Shown here one piece after another: positions 11,263 to 22,347 of a stretch of DNA of 64,000 nt. Within the stretch, counting starts at the first letter, position 1; the number at the start of each line of letters is the position of its first letter. A model generated the notes under the pieces. It was not told where the DNA came from. It saw only the letters and a list, made by a program, of their open reading frames with translations, and searched no databases. The position numbers and the translations under genes were made by a program. This DNA is from Udeniomyces pyricola (taxonomy: Eukaryota; Basidiomycota; Tremellomycetes; Cystofilobasidiales; Mrakiaceae), in NCBI GenBank assembly GCA_039545295.1, contig BCIK01000014.1, positions 538,976-602,975 of the forward strand, given 5' to 3'.

Positions 11263-14200
11263 TCAGATTCCAGGTGGTAGCGACTGCTGTCCCTTCATCG
11301 TTCCCCGAGTCCGGCGTCTGCCTGGTACTGCAAGCTCGATCGCCGAAATAGGGGGCACGACTACTTCAGGAACGAGCGTCGATGATTTATCCCGCTCGGA
11401 CCTCCGTCTCTTCAATGGTGGTGGTGGTGGTGGTGATGGCGGCGTCGCTCCGACTGCTACGGAGTCAGAGTCAAGTACCTTTCGCTTGTGTGATTTTGAA
11501 GTGGGTGCGGGAATCGGGAGAGCAGCGGACGATGTGGATGACCTTCCTGTTCGAAGAAGGGTAGAAGGTGGAGGTGGTGGGGGCGTTGGTATCTTGGCTT
11601 TCCGGTGAGGTTTCTTGCCGCTCGTGGTTGTCGTCGTTATCGAGGCGGATGAAGAAGATTCACCTAGTCGCTCGTTGACAACAACAACGGATGTTGACTT
11701 AGAACCCTTTTTATGAGAGGGTTTCTTGGATGTCTGGCTCGACGACGACGGGGGATTGGCTTTGGAGTGATGATGGTTGGTGTTGTCGGCGGTGTCAGGT
11801 TTTTTCTTAGTGCTACCGATCCAACCAGTGCAGATAGCGGCGCCACAATTACATCGCTGACGGCCCATGCCTTCCTCGGTCACAGCCACCGCAGTGGAAA
11901 GGATGGCCTTGCCCTTGCCTTTTGGATCGTTTGCCGAGGCGGCTGAGACCGATGCAGCAAGGTTCGAGGGTCGATTGGAGAACGAATCAAACTGGAATCG
12001 TGATAGAATAGAGGAAAATTGGAAATGGGCCAAAGACAAGTTCGTCAGAATGACTGGGTTAGATCGGGTAAGAATACAGAATCAACATCTCACGTTATAA
12101 TTGTAGAATAACTGAAGCGAGCCAAACGTAAGCAGAGCGGATGTCAGCTATCTGTGTCATTCATGGCGATTCGCAACCACGCGCAGCACTAAAGCAACTT
12201 ACCTCTTCTCCAGCCTTGAGATCTCTGAGTGCCCAAAACCCAACTTCATACTCCTCGACTCCTTCTCCAAGCGTCGTGTACTTCTGGACCTCGAGGTTTG
12301 GTGCGCATCCATCTGAATGTTACCCGGAAAAAAAAAGAAGAGGCTATCAGCTAACCGGATCACGCCTTCACCGCGGGGCGGCACGGCAATACCATGGTCG
12401 CGAGACAACATACGATTAATGAAACGGGCTTGGTTGCCTCGCATGCCCGCGTCAATGACTTCGCCCTCTCCGTACTACTTTGTAAAACAACGATCACCTC
12501 AACCTCGTCAGATTATGGAAAGACGGAAACGAGGGCCGAGAGGGAGTGCAAAGAGGGAGCGTTGTCACCCACCTCGAGGGCATAAAAGTCGGACCGAGCC
12601 GCATATACGTTAAGAATGCGTTCGTAGTAAGTTGGGATGGCGATAACCTCTGAAGAGAGATTGGGAGTGATCAGCACCTCAAACGAACATTAGCATGCTG
12701 AGCTGAGCTGAGCTAATGGGTTGTATGAGGGATTCCGGGAGAGTGACTGACCTCCTCGATAATCAATGACAAAGGTTCCCTCGGGTATATCTTCCTTAGC
12801 TCTCAGTCCAAACCCTCGAGATCCAGTCTGCCAGGCGAGCATAGAGGGAAGAAGCTTAGATCAGTACCTGCGATAACAGCGTTGACGACCAGTCAGCTAT
12901 TGCAAGAGCATACCCAAAACACTTCGGTGGGTGCTTGTCGTCTCTGGTAAAGCGACTTGTTCGTGCACCTGGATCAAAAACAAGGCGATCAGGCAAGGTA
13001 AGTATACGTAGGTCAAACCTGAGTTACGGAAGAGACATGAGTTCCAGGACGCTTACTTTTCGCCGCACGGGCACGTCTTTGGGTGACAAAGGTACTGCAT
13101 CAACCTAGAGTCGTCAAAAAGAACGACAAAGTCGTGAGTCAGCAGGCAAATCAGGGAGCGATACAGATCACGAGGACACAAAGAAACCAGACTGACCGGT
13201 TGATACAATTATCGCCGCACGCTTCCGAGGCATCGTCTTGGGGTGGTGCGCAGTGACAGATGGCCGGGAAGATAGCGAGGTCCTTACTTCGCTCCACAAA
13301 CATATCTGATCCCAAGATTGCCAATGCACACCAAGAAGCGAATCAGCGATCCATTGGAAGAGTCAAAGGCGAAAAGCATATGTGCGGAGGGATGAGCGAA
13401 AATGGCGAGCTGACTCTTTTGGATAAGCTTGTAAGGCCCGGGTACGCGCTTCTTCTTTTTACCAAGCTCGCCATGGTTCAGCTCCCACAGAATGTCGTGC
13501 GGGAGGCAAAAGTCGGTTTCGTCTTCAAGGAGGTGAAGGCCATCGTGAATGGGGAGGGGGAAAGCGAACGGTAGGGGTTGCGCAGGAGAGACGGATTTGC
13601 TAGATGAGGCCGGCGTGGGCAGGTGAGAGTCGCGACGACTGGAGGCCAAGGCCGACGAGAGGAGCAATGGAGCGATCGACGTGCCCGATGGGACGGAGGT
13701 GAGCGGCTTGTCGGGAGAAAACGCCGCCTTGAAAAGGTTGGTGCGTAAGGAGAGAAGGTCGGTGCCTCCTGTTCGAGTCGTCGTCGTCGCTCGACCGTCG
13801 ACGCTGGAAGGTGGCTTGAACACCTCGCCGGTGCGGTCCGAATTGGCCGATATTGTGACGATGGCCTCGTCGGCTCGAGCGGTCGCTTTGTCGGTCGAGC
13901 CTCGGAGTTGTTCAATCCGTAAGAGACGACCAACCTCGTACAGAGCGCGTTGATGACCAGACTCCCCTCTGCTCGGGTCATTCTCTCTGAGCTGAACGAA
14001 GGCAGGCGGAAGTTCTCCAGCGAAGGGCTTAATCGGCCCGAGCTCGATCTCGTCTTGACGATGATCGTCCAGGGTTGAAGCACAGATTCCAGCGAGATAT
14101 CGGGCGGTGAGGGGATAAGGTAGGCCTGGAATCGGAACGGGACGGTCCAGGTCCAGGTTAGAGGTAGACTCGCTCGCATCTACCTCGTGCTTGACAGGGC

Positions 14201-15035
14201 CCGCATGCTCGAGCTTGACTTGCGCAGGAGATGCTCGATTGAGGGTCGCAGGGAGGGAGTGACGGGCTCGGGTGATCCTACCCACTTGAACCTGAGCTGG
14301 AGCGGCGGACGGAGTAGTGGCCCTCACCGGTCTCGGGGTCATCGTCCTCAGACGCAGCCTCATTGATCGGGGTACGTTCTCTTCGTCTGAGGCTTCTGCC
14401 GAGCGTGTTGCAATCTCGGCCGCTCTTTCTTCACCCTGTCGGATGGCCTCGGCTATCTCCTGCTCAACTGTAAGCCTGCCTCCCACAGTGGAGCCATCAG
14501 GATTGACGGGCTCGTAGAACCAGTTGAGTCGACTTGCTCGCTTGGGCCTCTTCACGGTCTCGACCGAACCCTCGGCCTCGGGAGCGGGTGTTATAGGGCT
14601 AGCAGCGGACTTGCTTGCTGAAGATCGCATACCAATGGAAGAGCTGGGAAAGAGCGGGGATGATGCATAGAGACCAGCTACAAGAAACTCCTTGGCCCCG
14701 GCAGGTCCGGCCTGCTTCTTCTGGCGACGCTTGGGTTGAGTGGTGCCGGACCGGTTGGTCGCCTTTGGTCGAGGTTCTTTCTCAACGATGGTAGTCAGAC
14801 ATGACTGAGAGTTGAGTTCCTCGAGGTCAGATAGGCTCGAATCGGCGTCAAAGGTGAGCGTGGTCGAGGCAGGGTCTGCGGGATTGGTCGCGACGTTGGG
14901 TGAGGGGCCTGGGACTGTTGGGGAGATGCTGCTGCTGGGTAAGACGATGGTAGTGATCTGTGTTGGTAACGACGATTGCAAAGTGGGTGTAGAATGATCG
15001 AGGCGTAGAGATGGATGGGATGATGGTGATGACAT
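11263..15035 (-). CDS. ASH1-like SET-domain histone methyltransferase
   Basis: Predicted nuclear lysine methyltransferase, probably H3K36 by family. Exons 15035-13415, 13305-13197, 13104-13057, 12968-12914, 12827-12752, 12649-12573, 12474-12414, 12312-12203, 12111-12094 and 11991-11263 give about 967 residues. The N-terminal 500 residues are low complexity. Then come a YKLIQKNMFVERSK block and an AWS domain rich in Cys (ICHCAPP, CGDNC, YLCHPKTCPCGEKCTNKS). The SET domain runs from TGSRGFGLRAKEDI through DYRGEV, GMRGNQARFINH to GEELFYNYNFDS; the post-SET motif is RCNCGAAICTGWIG (Cys 772, 774, 779). Two oddities: NHSC reads NHGC (682-685), and about 45 residues, many Ser/Ala/Lys, separate SET from post-SET. 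The 18-nt exon 9 encodes LFYNYN. No WW or SRI domain is seen, so ASH1-like is preferred to SET2. The basic C-terminal tail has proline runs. Confidence 0.87.
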
Positions 15036-15320
15036 GAGTTCTGGCGGGTGGATGGTGGATAAGAGGAATCGGCGCAGGGAGGGCGTATAGATTCAAGGTC
15101 AATTCAGGACGTCAAGGGTCAAATTGAGAGAGAAGGGTAAAGTAGTCGCGTCGTGTCTCCGAGAATGATATGACGCGACGAATATATGTGCGTGTGAGTG
15201 TTGTTCGAGTTCTTTATGTCATATATATATTCCCCTTTTCTAAACCCCCCTTCAACACACAAAGCTTCACGAGTCGACATATACACACACCTATATATGA
15301 CATCAACAGTCACTCTGCAC

Positions 15321-16430
15321 TCAGCCAAACGTGACATCACTCCGCAGAACCCATTTCCGCCCCTTTTTGACCATCGCACCCTCATGTAGCAGGCAATCGT
15401 GCCCGCCATGCTTGTGGAGAAGCGCCATGCCACGCGTCGGAGCGACGCTCAGCGTCTTTCGTCCAGGCAGGTGGAAGACGGTTTCGCCCCCAACGACATC
15501 ATCCGAAAGATACACCAGTAACGTCCACTCCGACGCGTGAGCTGGGTTGATGGGCGAAGGATTGGATGAATCGTAGTGATTTGCCTGCATTGACACGCGC
15601 GTGCGTCGTCGTCGTCGACACACGTCGCACCCACATTTTCCAAATCAATCGGATCGGATCGAGAACGTCAACCCCGGAACAATGACCCCATGACGACACC
15701 AGCGGGCCAAATCTGGAAACAAGCGGCACACTACTAACGAAAAATTCTCCCGGCTTGTAGCTGTATACTCGGATGTTCTCGCTCAACCCTTGGGCTATCC
15801 GTGAACGTCTCGGCGTAGAGAACTGGGAGGACCAGCCTTGTACCAAGCTATCGAGAGCAGTAGACGAATAAAGCTGGGCCGCGAATGAAGGCGAGATGGT
15901 AGAGAAACGATCTGATAGACATACAAAGACAGACCATCAAAATCTATCAGCTATCAGCTATCAGCTATCAGCCATAAGCTAGTCAAAACTTGCAACTCCG
16001 GGCGGAAAGCTAATAGACCACGTGAGTAACGACGCGCTGTTCCACCTACCATTTGTGCGTTGAGCTTCTCCTCGCTTAGGGGGTGGGGAGCTGATCATCG
16101 GTAGCTGTTCAAAGACAGAGATGAATGCTTTACATTCTTCCGGAGTGAAGAAATCCTGCCAACGTCGACCGGACTCAGGTCAGTATGGCCGGCTCTATTT
16201 GCTGCACTGCGACACAAGCGAGTATATAGTATATATGAGCGGAGAACGCGACGCTGCGTCTTCACGGGAATATGCATGCGTACATGAATCAGCACGATCT
16301 GGTTCTCGACGAGGTTCTCAACGCAAAGGTTCTTCAGGTACTTTTGCGAGATGGGTGGGAAGTCGACCTTGGGCGCCAGAGTGGACGAGGATGCCGACGG
16401 TTTGGCTAACTTGGAAGCTCGCGGAGGCAT
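15321..16430 (-). CDS. 2-oxoglutarate/Fe(II) oxygenase, prolyl-4-hydroxylase type
   Basis: Iron- and 2-oxoglutarate-dependent hydroxylase with the prolyl 4-hydroxylase alpha-subunit fold; substrate unknown. Exons 16430-16284, 16155-16050, 15911-15739 and 15584-15321 give 229 residues with all phases consistent. The jelly-roll features are present: ENIRVYSYKPGEFF before the metal site, H145-Y-D147 as the HxD pair, VYLSDDVVGGETVF, the distal H209 in LLHEG and K219 as likely 2-oxoglutarate ligand in GRKWVLRSDV. No signal peptide or membrane segment is seen, so it is probably cytosolic or nuclear, unlike ER collagen-type enzymes. The N-terminal 50 residues contain a basic Ser/Lys stretch and VENLVENQIVLIH. 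Its start lies about 200 bp from repeat copy B, and its stop is 285 bp from the SET gene start in the same direction. Confidence 0.87.
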
Positions 16431-16626
16431 GGTCCGAGTGATGTGAGCAGGTCAAAGGATAAGGCTCAGACGTCAGAGATTCATATTCCATTGTGTCGAG
16501 ACTACGCGTGGCCAGCTGCCGTCGCTGCAGGCCGTCGTTGTCATGTCAGTCATCGCATTGTCGATGGTTGCCCCGTCGACAGTTAGCGTTCCAAGGTTAT
16601 GTGTCTCGTGTTTCTCATCTGCGCCC

Positions 16627-17241
16627 TATAAAACCGAAATTTCGCCCGCCTCTTGGCTGTCTCTTCATTGACCACGTTCGTTGCCTTTTCTACCCCTCTG
16701 CTTGAGGCACACTTGTCCTCTTTGTGCTCTGTCTAGGGTCTCGTGCTGACCTTGTGCCCCTGCTCTCCTTTCCCCTTGGTTTCCCTTCGTTTCGCATTAC
16801 CGATCGACAGACTCTGCAGGATTCATTTCTATAGAGAAACAACTGGTCTCGCTAGTTTACACTAGCCACATCATTTCAAGCGAGACGATGAGACGACCAC
16901 CCGGACCCCTTCACGGAGGACATGCGGTTGCTGCTGCTGCTTCTTTTCTCTGTCTGGCCTTGTGCTGGCGTGAGGGTGCGCGCGGCGCCGTCGATGAAGT
17001 GGACTGAGCTCTGATGGCCCCTTGCTTGTTCGAGGGTGCTGATGGGCGACGTCGGGGTCGTGGGACGTGTCTGATTGCTTTTCCCACCTTCCACCTTCCA
17101 CCTTTCCACCTTCCACCTTGACTCCTCTTTTCGTTGTTTTTCGCTGTCCACTTGGACGGCTTAAGATGATTGATGGAGGCCTCGACTCGCATCCTCTTGT
17201 CTTGTCTTCCAATGTCCCTTTGGACGGCGGGAAACGATCAT
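16627..17241 (-). repeat. 615-bp inverted repeat, copy B
   Basis: Reverse-complement partner of 3152-3766. Read on the plus strand it begins TATAAAACCGAAATTTCGCC, i.e. with a TATA-like box and the palindrome CGAAATTTCG, and ends GGGAAACGATCAT. An ATG frame at 16888-17007 would encode 39 residues with a hydrophobic stretch (AVAAAASFLCLALC), but nothing else supports it. Flanks on both sides differ from those of copy A. The distance between the inner ends is about 12.9 kb. Confidence 0.9.
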
Positions 17242-18083
17242 CAGAGTCTACCCTCCCTCTGCCTTCAACGCACATAAGCAAGAACGTACTATCTTTCGTG
17301 CTGTCGCATGGCTTCGAATCGTCAAATGATCAAACTTATCATGCAGTGATTATATTACAAAGAGTCATTTCCATACGTTGGCGGCGTCAAAGTGGCATCA
17401 GTGATACGAGAGAGAAAGTGAGAGAGACAGAGAAAGAGATCGAGAGGAGCAAACCTTTACAGAAGAATCGGAAGAAAAAAAAAATGTACTTGTCGGAGCG
17501 AGACCGTCGTGATCATGGAGGCGATTGAAGGCGAAAGAAAAACCAAGGTGTATGTGTGGGAGGCGAGGAAGGCAGCAGTGAAGGAGGAAGGGCGGAAAGG
17601 GGGCAACTCAAGGAAAGAAAAGAAGTTGAAAACGAAAGCGGAGTCGGCAGGGAAAAGACAGGAAGAAACTAGACAGAAAAGTAGAAAGAAGGAGAGGGGA
17701 AAAGCTTATAGAAGACGACGAGGAAGAGACTAGAGAAGCTAAAGGGTAATATCATGATATAGGCATAATGGGATACAGACGTCAATGAAGCAGGGCGACA
17801 TACATGAAAGAGGAAGAGAAGAGAAAAGAGGGGAGGGGTTAGGCAAGAGGGAAAGAAGAGCAAGACCAACAATCAGAAGTAGACACGAAGACGGAACTGA
17901 GGCACAGGATAGAATGCTGATTGACATCAGGAGGAAAGACATTAGCAAGAGTAGTAGCAAGCAAGACGTTATTAGAATGTGGCATATCGTTGAGAAAGAG
18001 AAAGAAACGAAGAAGAGGAAGAAAATAGCGCAAAGAAACACTGCAGGCGCCTGGGGGGGGGGGGGAAGAAATGGAACATGGAA
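17242..18083. other. Intergenic, purine-rich on the plus strand
   Basis: About 840 bp from repeat copy B to the stop of the minus-strand gene at 18084. From about 17410 the plus strand is GA-rich with few pyrimidines, which becomes a CT-rich 3' region for the minus-strand gene. A poly-G run sits near 18054-18065. No gene recognised. Confidence 0.5.
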
Positions 18084-21021
18084 TCAGATCCCAAACGCCT
18101 TTTTCCTTCCTGATAAGCCGACATTATCTGCCGTTGCAGGCCGGGCTCGGACTCGAAGAATCCCTCGTCGTTTCTCTTCGAGCTTCGGAGGCGTCATGAC
18201 GCTCACGCTTGCGCTCAGAGGAGGTGGAACGGGTGGAAGATGACTCGGAGGAGTAAATGGACGCGAAGAGCCTCCCCTCTTTGCCCCGACGCTTGCGAAG
18301 AAGTTGGCTCGAGGTTCCACAGGGGGCGAAACAGTAGGAGGAGGGCAAGGCGGTAGAGGCTCAGTCGAGGTCGAGGGTGGGGTAAAAGGTCGAAGGCGAG
18401 CCGAAAGGGACGTTGATCGCGCTCGGGCTTTCGTCGACGGAGCGGGCGACTTGCTGCCAAACGGGGGCGGAGGTGGAGGCGGAGGTGGGCCTGAACTTGC
18501 TGACAGCTCGTAGCCGCCTCGAGTGGATGATTGTCGGGACCTGGCGGGAGAGGACGAGGGCGTGACGGCTTTGGTGATGAGGTCGATAGTTCGAGCCAAG
18601 GGTGACGGGGAGCTATAAACGTGGTTTGAGGCAGGATTGTTAGGTGGTGTGGAGAACTGGGGCGGACAAGTTTCTTCTTTGGCAGGATCAGTAAAGAGAT
18701 GAAGTGGGAGTTCCAGCTTTTCCGAGGTAAGGTTGGACACGACGGATTTCTTGAAGACGTTGAGGATGTTGTTCTTTTGACCGCGCCGGGTCCGATCGAG
18801 AAGCTCCGGCGTGCAGCAAAACGAGAGGGGTGTAAAGTTCTAGACAGTGATCCGGTGTTTGGTTGCCATTAAAAGAAACGATAAAAAGAAATGGATGAGA
18901 TTTCTATAAATCGAGAGGAAGACAACGACAGATTGTGAACACCTTCCGCATCTACCCTGAATCATGCAACTTACCTTCTCGCCCACGACGACGCGTCCGT
19001 CTCGGTTGATCCGATCTGTGATCTCGTACTCGAGTTTCCACTCGAGCGTGCCCTTTTCCTCCGTTCCTCGAAGGGTAAAGACGCCGTTATCCTTGACCTG
19101 AATGTCGCCTTGTCGGCCGAGAAAGTCGCGGTTTTCGTCTCCCACAAGCGTCAATCGTCGCAGGACGGGTGTGCGTTCCAAAGGCTAGAATGACAAGCAG
19201 TAGGATGGTCGTAGAAGAAGTAAGCGTTACCAGATTTCCGTCGTCAGTTTAGGATTAGGGGATAGCCGATACGGTTATGGCGATGCGGATCTGACTGGCG
19301 AGACGTACCGCATGGTGGAATGGCCACGACTGTCGCTTCTTCATGCCAAACTCATAATGACCAGACGGGATATCAAGAGCGGGCCTGACAGGCGAAGAGG
19401 GAGCGATGGATCCGATGGACGATGCTCGACCCCGATGCCGTTGTGACTTGGGTTTGACCTCAAGATCACCCCCTGGGAGAGAGGCATTGTAACGCACAAA
19501 GGTGAGAAGGGGTCGAATTGCTCGGAAGCCTTCCTCTACCAGGCACAATCAAATAATCATGATTTCGAATCGTTACTTCAGTCCACGATACTGATCAGGC
19601 GTAGCACAGCGAGAAGAAGATCCGGGCCTTCGACAAAAGTTGACTTGAAGAAGGTAAACAAGAAACATACGATCGATCCAAAGCTCGACACAGAGTTCTT
19701 TGCCGAGCTGATTATACATGGACGTGCGTGATCTCGGTCCCGAATAGCTTGATGAAGATCGATGGGTTCGGACAGGAGCGATTTGTTCCGAAAAAGATCG
19801 ATGGACGTTGGCAAACGAGACGGGCGGGCCCGAAGGCTTCATCGAGCGATTCGGGTAAGAAAATGACGACTCGGTGTCGACGGATGAGTATGACGAACGA
19901 GGCTTGTGGTGGTAGGATCGGGTTGGGGTCGAAATGGTCGAGGCTAAGGGAGCAGATTGCTGAGGCGAAGTATTAGAATAAGGATATGAAGCTAGATGAG
20001 AAAGTTGAGGAGAGCCCAAAGTGATGGTTCGGGCCGAGCTCGAGGGACGGAGAGGTGCTGATTCCATCTTGGGAAAGGCAAAGTCTTCCAGCGAGGGCGT
20101 CTTGGCTCGTTCGGTCACATTCACCGGGTACGCTGGGTCGAGCATCGGTCGAGGAGAGCCCGGTGAGCGAGGAAAGACATAGGCTGGGATAGGTAAGGCA
20201 CAGTCGGAGGAGAGTGGCGACGGTCCTGCGTAGAACGGATTGGATTCGATAGGGGACACAGGGGAGTCCAGGTTGCGGTGCCACCGCTTCGCTAGCTCCT
20301 CAGACTCTTTACCGTTGTCTTCGCCTAACCTGTCGTCGCCAAAATCGTCAGGATGGTCGCGAGCATAGTATTCCGAGAGTGAAAAAAGTGACTTGTTGTC
20401 GTCGTCGTCCCCACCACCGGCAATTAGGCTCATTCGCGGGCTGACGACCGTACTGCTACCAGCGATGCTAGATCCGACGCTTGAGCCGATGACGCTAGTC
20501 CTTGCTGTCGAGGGATGAAGGCCGAGATCCAAGGCTAATTCATTCGTCGGTGTGCTAGCAGAAGGGAACGACCCCGATGAGTTCTCTGACGCCATAGATT
20601 CGCGACGCGGAAGCGGGACCCGACCATACGACGGCGTTAGAGGTCCAGATAAGCTGTTGAGGGCCAAGAGGTTCCGACGAGGCGAAGGGATTGAACCATC
20701 AAACTGATCCGAGTAGTCGACATCGTTAGGATGAGTCGGGATCGGGACAAGGTAAGCAGAGGAGGTGTCTTCGTCGCTGTTGCCAAACTCTTGAAGGCCG
20801 TCGGCTCCCGGGCTATCGAGAAAGATCGGGATCGATGACATACTCCAGGTCCGATTGTCGCGAAGTTTCGAGGTCGATGCACGCGATTGGGAGTCTGGAC
20901 TGAAAACCATGGGGGAGGAAGGCAGGTAGAGAGGCGGAGGGGCGTCGCGTCGAGAACCCATGGAAGGTGAAGACGGGAACGAGGTCGAAGGGGATGCGGT
21001 CCAAGATGGAGACGAGGCCAT
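18084..21021 (-). CDS. Conserved orphan protein with low-complexity N-terminus
   Basis: I do not recognise a named family. Exons 21021-19671, 19535-19309, 19184-18975 and 18839-18084 keep phase and give 847 residues. The first 430 residues are Ser/Pro-rich and probably disordered. A folded-looking core spans about 440-610: YNQLGKELCVELWID, EGFRAIRPLLTFVRYNASL, YEFGMKKRQSWPFHHA, TPVLRRLTLVGDENRDF, QVKDNGVFTLRGTEE, LEWKLEYEI, and VVVGEKNFTPLSFCCTPEL. The alternating beta-like pattern suggests a beta-rich domain, but I see no active-site motif. The C-terminal 200 residues are again low complexity with an eight-proline run. The middle pattern is one I associate with uncharacterised basidiomycete proteins. 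It lies upstream of NEO1 on the same strand but 1.3 kb separates them. Confidence 0.75.
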
Positions 21022-22347
21022 TGTTACAGAGTGTATAATCTAACGAAAAGAAGGATGAAGCTAAGATCGGGATTCCGGTCGAGGTTGTAGACTGTCGAGA
21101 GGAAGACGCAACGGCAACGAGCGAAGCAGCGGGATGACAAACAAGGCCTGAAGAAGTAGAAAGCGAGCTAGAGACGACAGATGAGGTAGTACAGAGCGGC
21201 AGACACGGTGACTCGAGAAACAAAGGTAGAGCAAAGCAGAGTAGAGGCCGGGACAAGAAAGAAGGAAAGGGGGTTAGTCAGAAAGGAAGAGCGTGAGGCG
21301 TCAGCAGCGGGCGGTCGAAGCGAGGAGTGAGGGCGTTAAAGGGGGAGGGAGAGTGAGAGACAGGCAGAGCAGAGCAGCAAGATGCTTGGTGGCGGGATTG
21401 CGGCTCGAAGGAAGCAGGTGGCAATGTCAATAAGGGAGGAGAGTAATCGAGTAATCAAGTATAAGCTGCATGAAGAAGAGCCAGCGAAGAGGATCCCCGT
21501 CGATCAGTTCATTCAGAGTCAAACGCGGGCCGCTAATCAGAACTCTAAATCTCGGTTCGACGCTCGATGTTCGACCGGTCGCGGGTGATAAGATCAAGAG
21601 ATTCCGGTCACCGTCCCGATGAATCGAGATCGGTCGAAATCGCGATCGAAGCCAGGCTTAGCTGCAAGGAAGGTCGATGAAGAGAGAAATGATCGATGAT
21701 ACCATGATGTAGCTACCAGCCTAGGGCCTGCTGAGCTGCAGATGCGCAAGAAAGCGGCAAGGGTATATATTTATGTCAAAGCTGCAAGCTCTGCAAGTAT
21801 ATTGGTCAAGTCGGCTGATCAAACGTCACGCGTCAAGAGACGACTCATGATCTGAAACTGGCGAACGATGCTTAAACCAAGGCCAATCAGTTCGGACAGG
21901 CAGACTGGGACTGTGAATCGAGACAATGATGGATATTACAAAGTACATGACCGGTACAAAGGAAGCATTGAGCATGCGTACATGCGTCGGCACACGTAGC
22001 CGATCAATATCCGTTGAATATCGAATCGCTTTGGTTAAGCTTGGTTCGGATCGCGCAAAATTAAATTAAGGCATCGCGTCCGAGACCTTTTTCTTCCCAT
22101 CCACCTCTTTGACTTTAGTCCAACTCGATAATCCATCTTCTCGCTCGCCCCTCGCAGCTCGCCCCATCGGCGCCAAACTCCAAGCCCACCATGTACCACG
22201 CCCTGCAAGCTGCACGCTTCGATGTCGACCCATACTATCCGAGGTCCTGAACTTCGAAATCTGAGGTCTTTGACGTCCTTCACCCACATGGTATTAATCC
22301 ATCCGACGGACCAATGGATAATCACCAAGGCGACCGACCTGACTTGC
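21022..22347. other. Long intergenic region upstream of the 847-aa orphan
   Basis: About 1.3 kb between the start of the orphan gene and the NEO1 stop. The part nearest the orphan start is rich in CT on the minus strand (typical fungal 5' leader). It contains GCTGCAAGCTCTGCAAG around 21781, shared with the 5.3-kb region. No gene, RNA or element recognised. Confidence 0.5.

Noticed and set aside
17067..17733. Frames on the plus strand opposite and beyond repeat copy B
   Set aside because: Composed almost entirely of K, E and R from a GA-rich tract; no supporting features.
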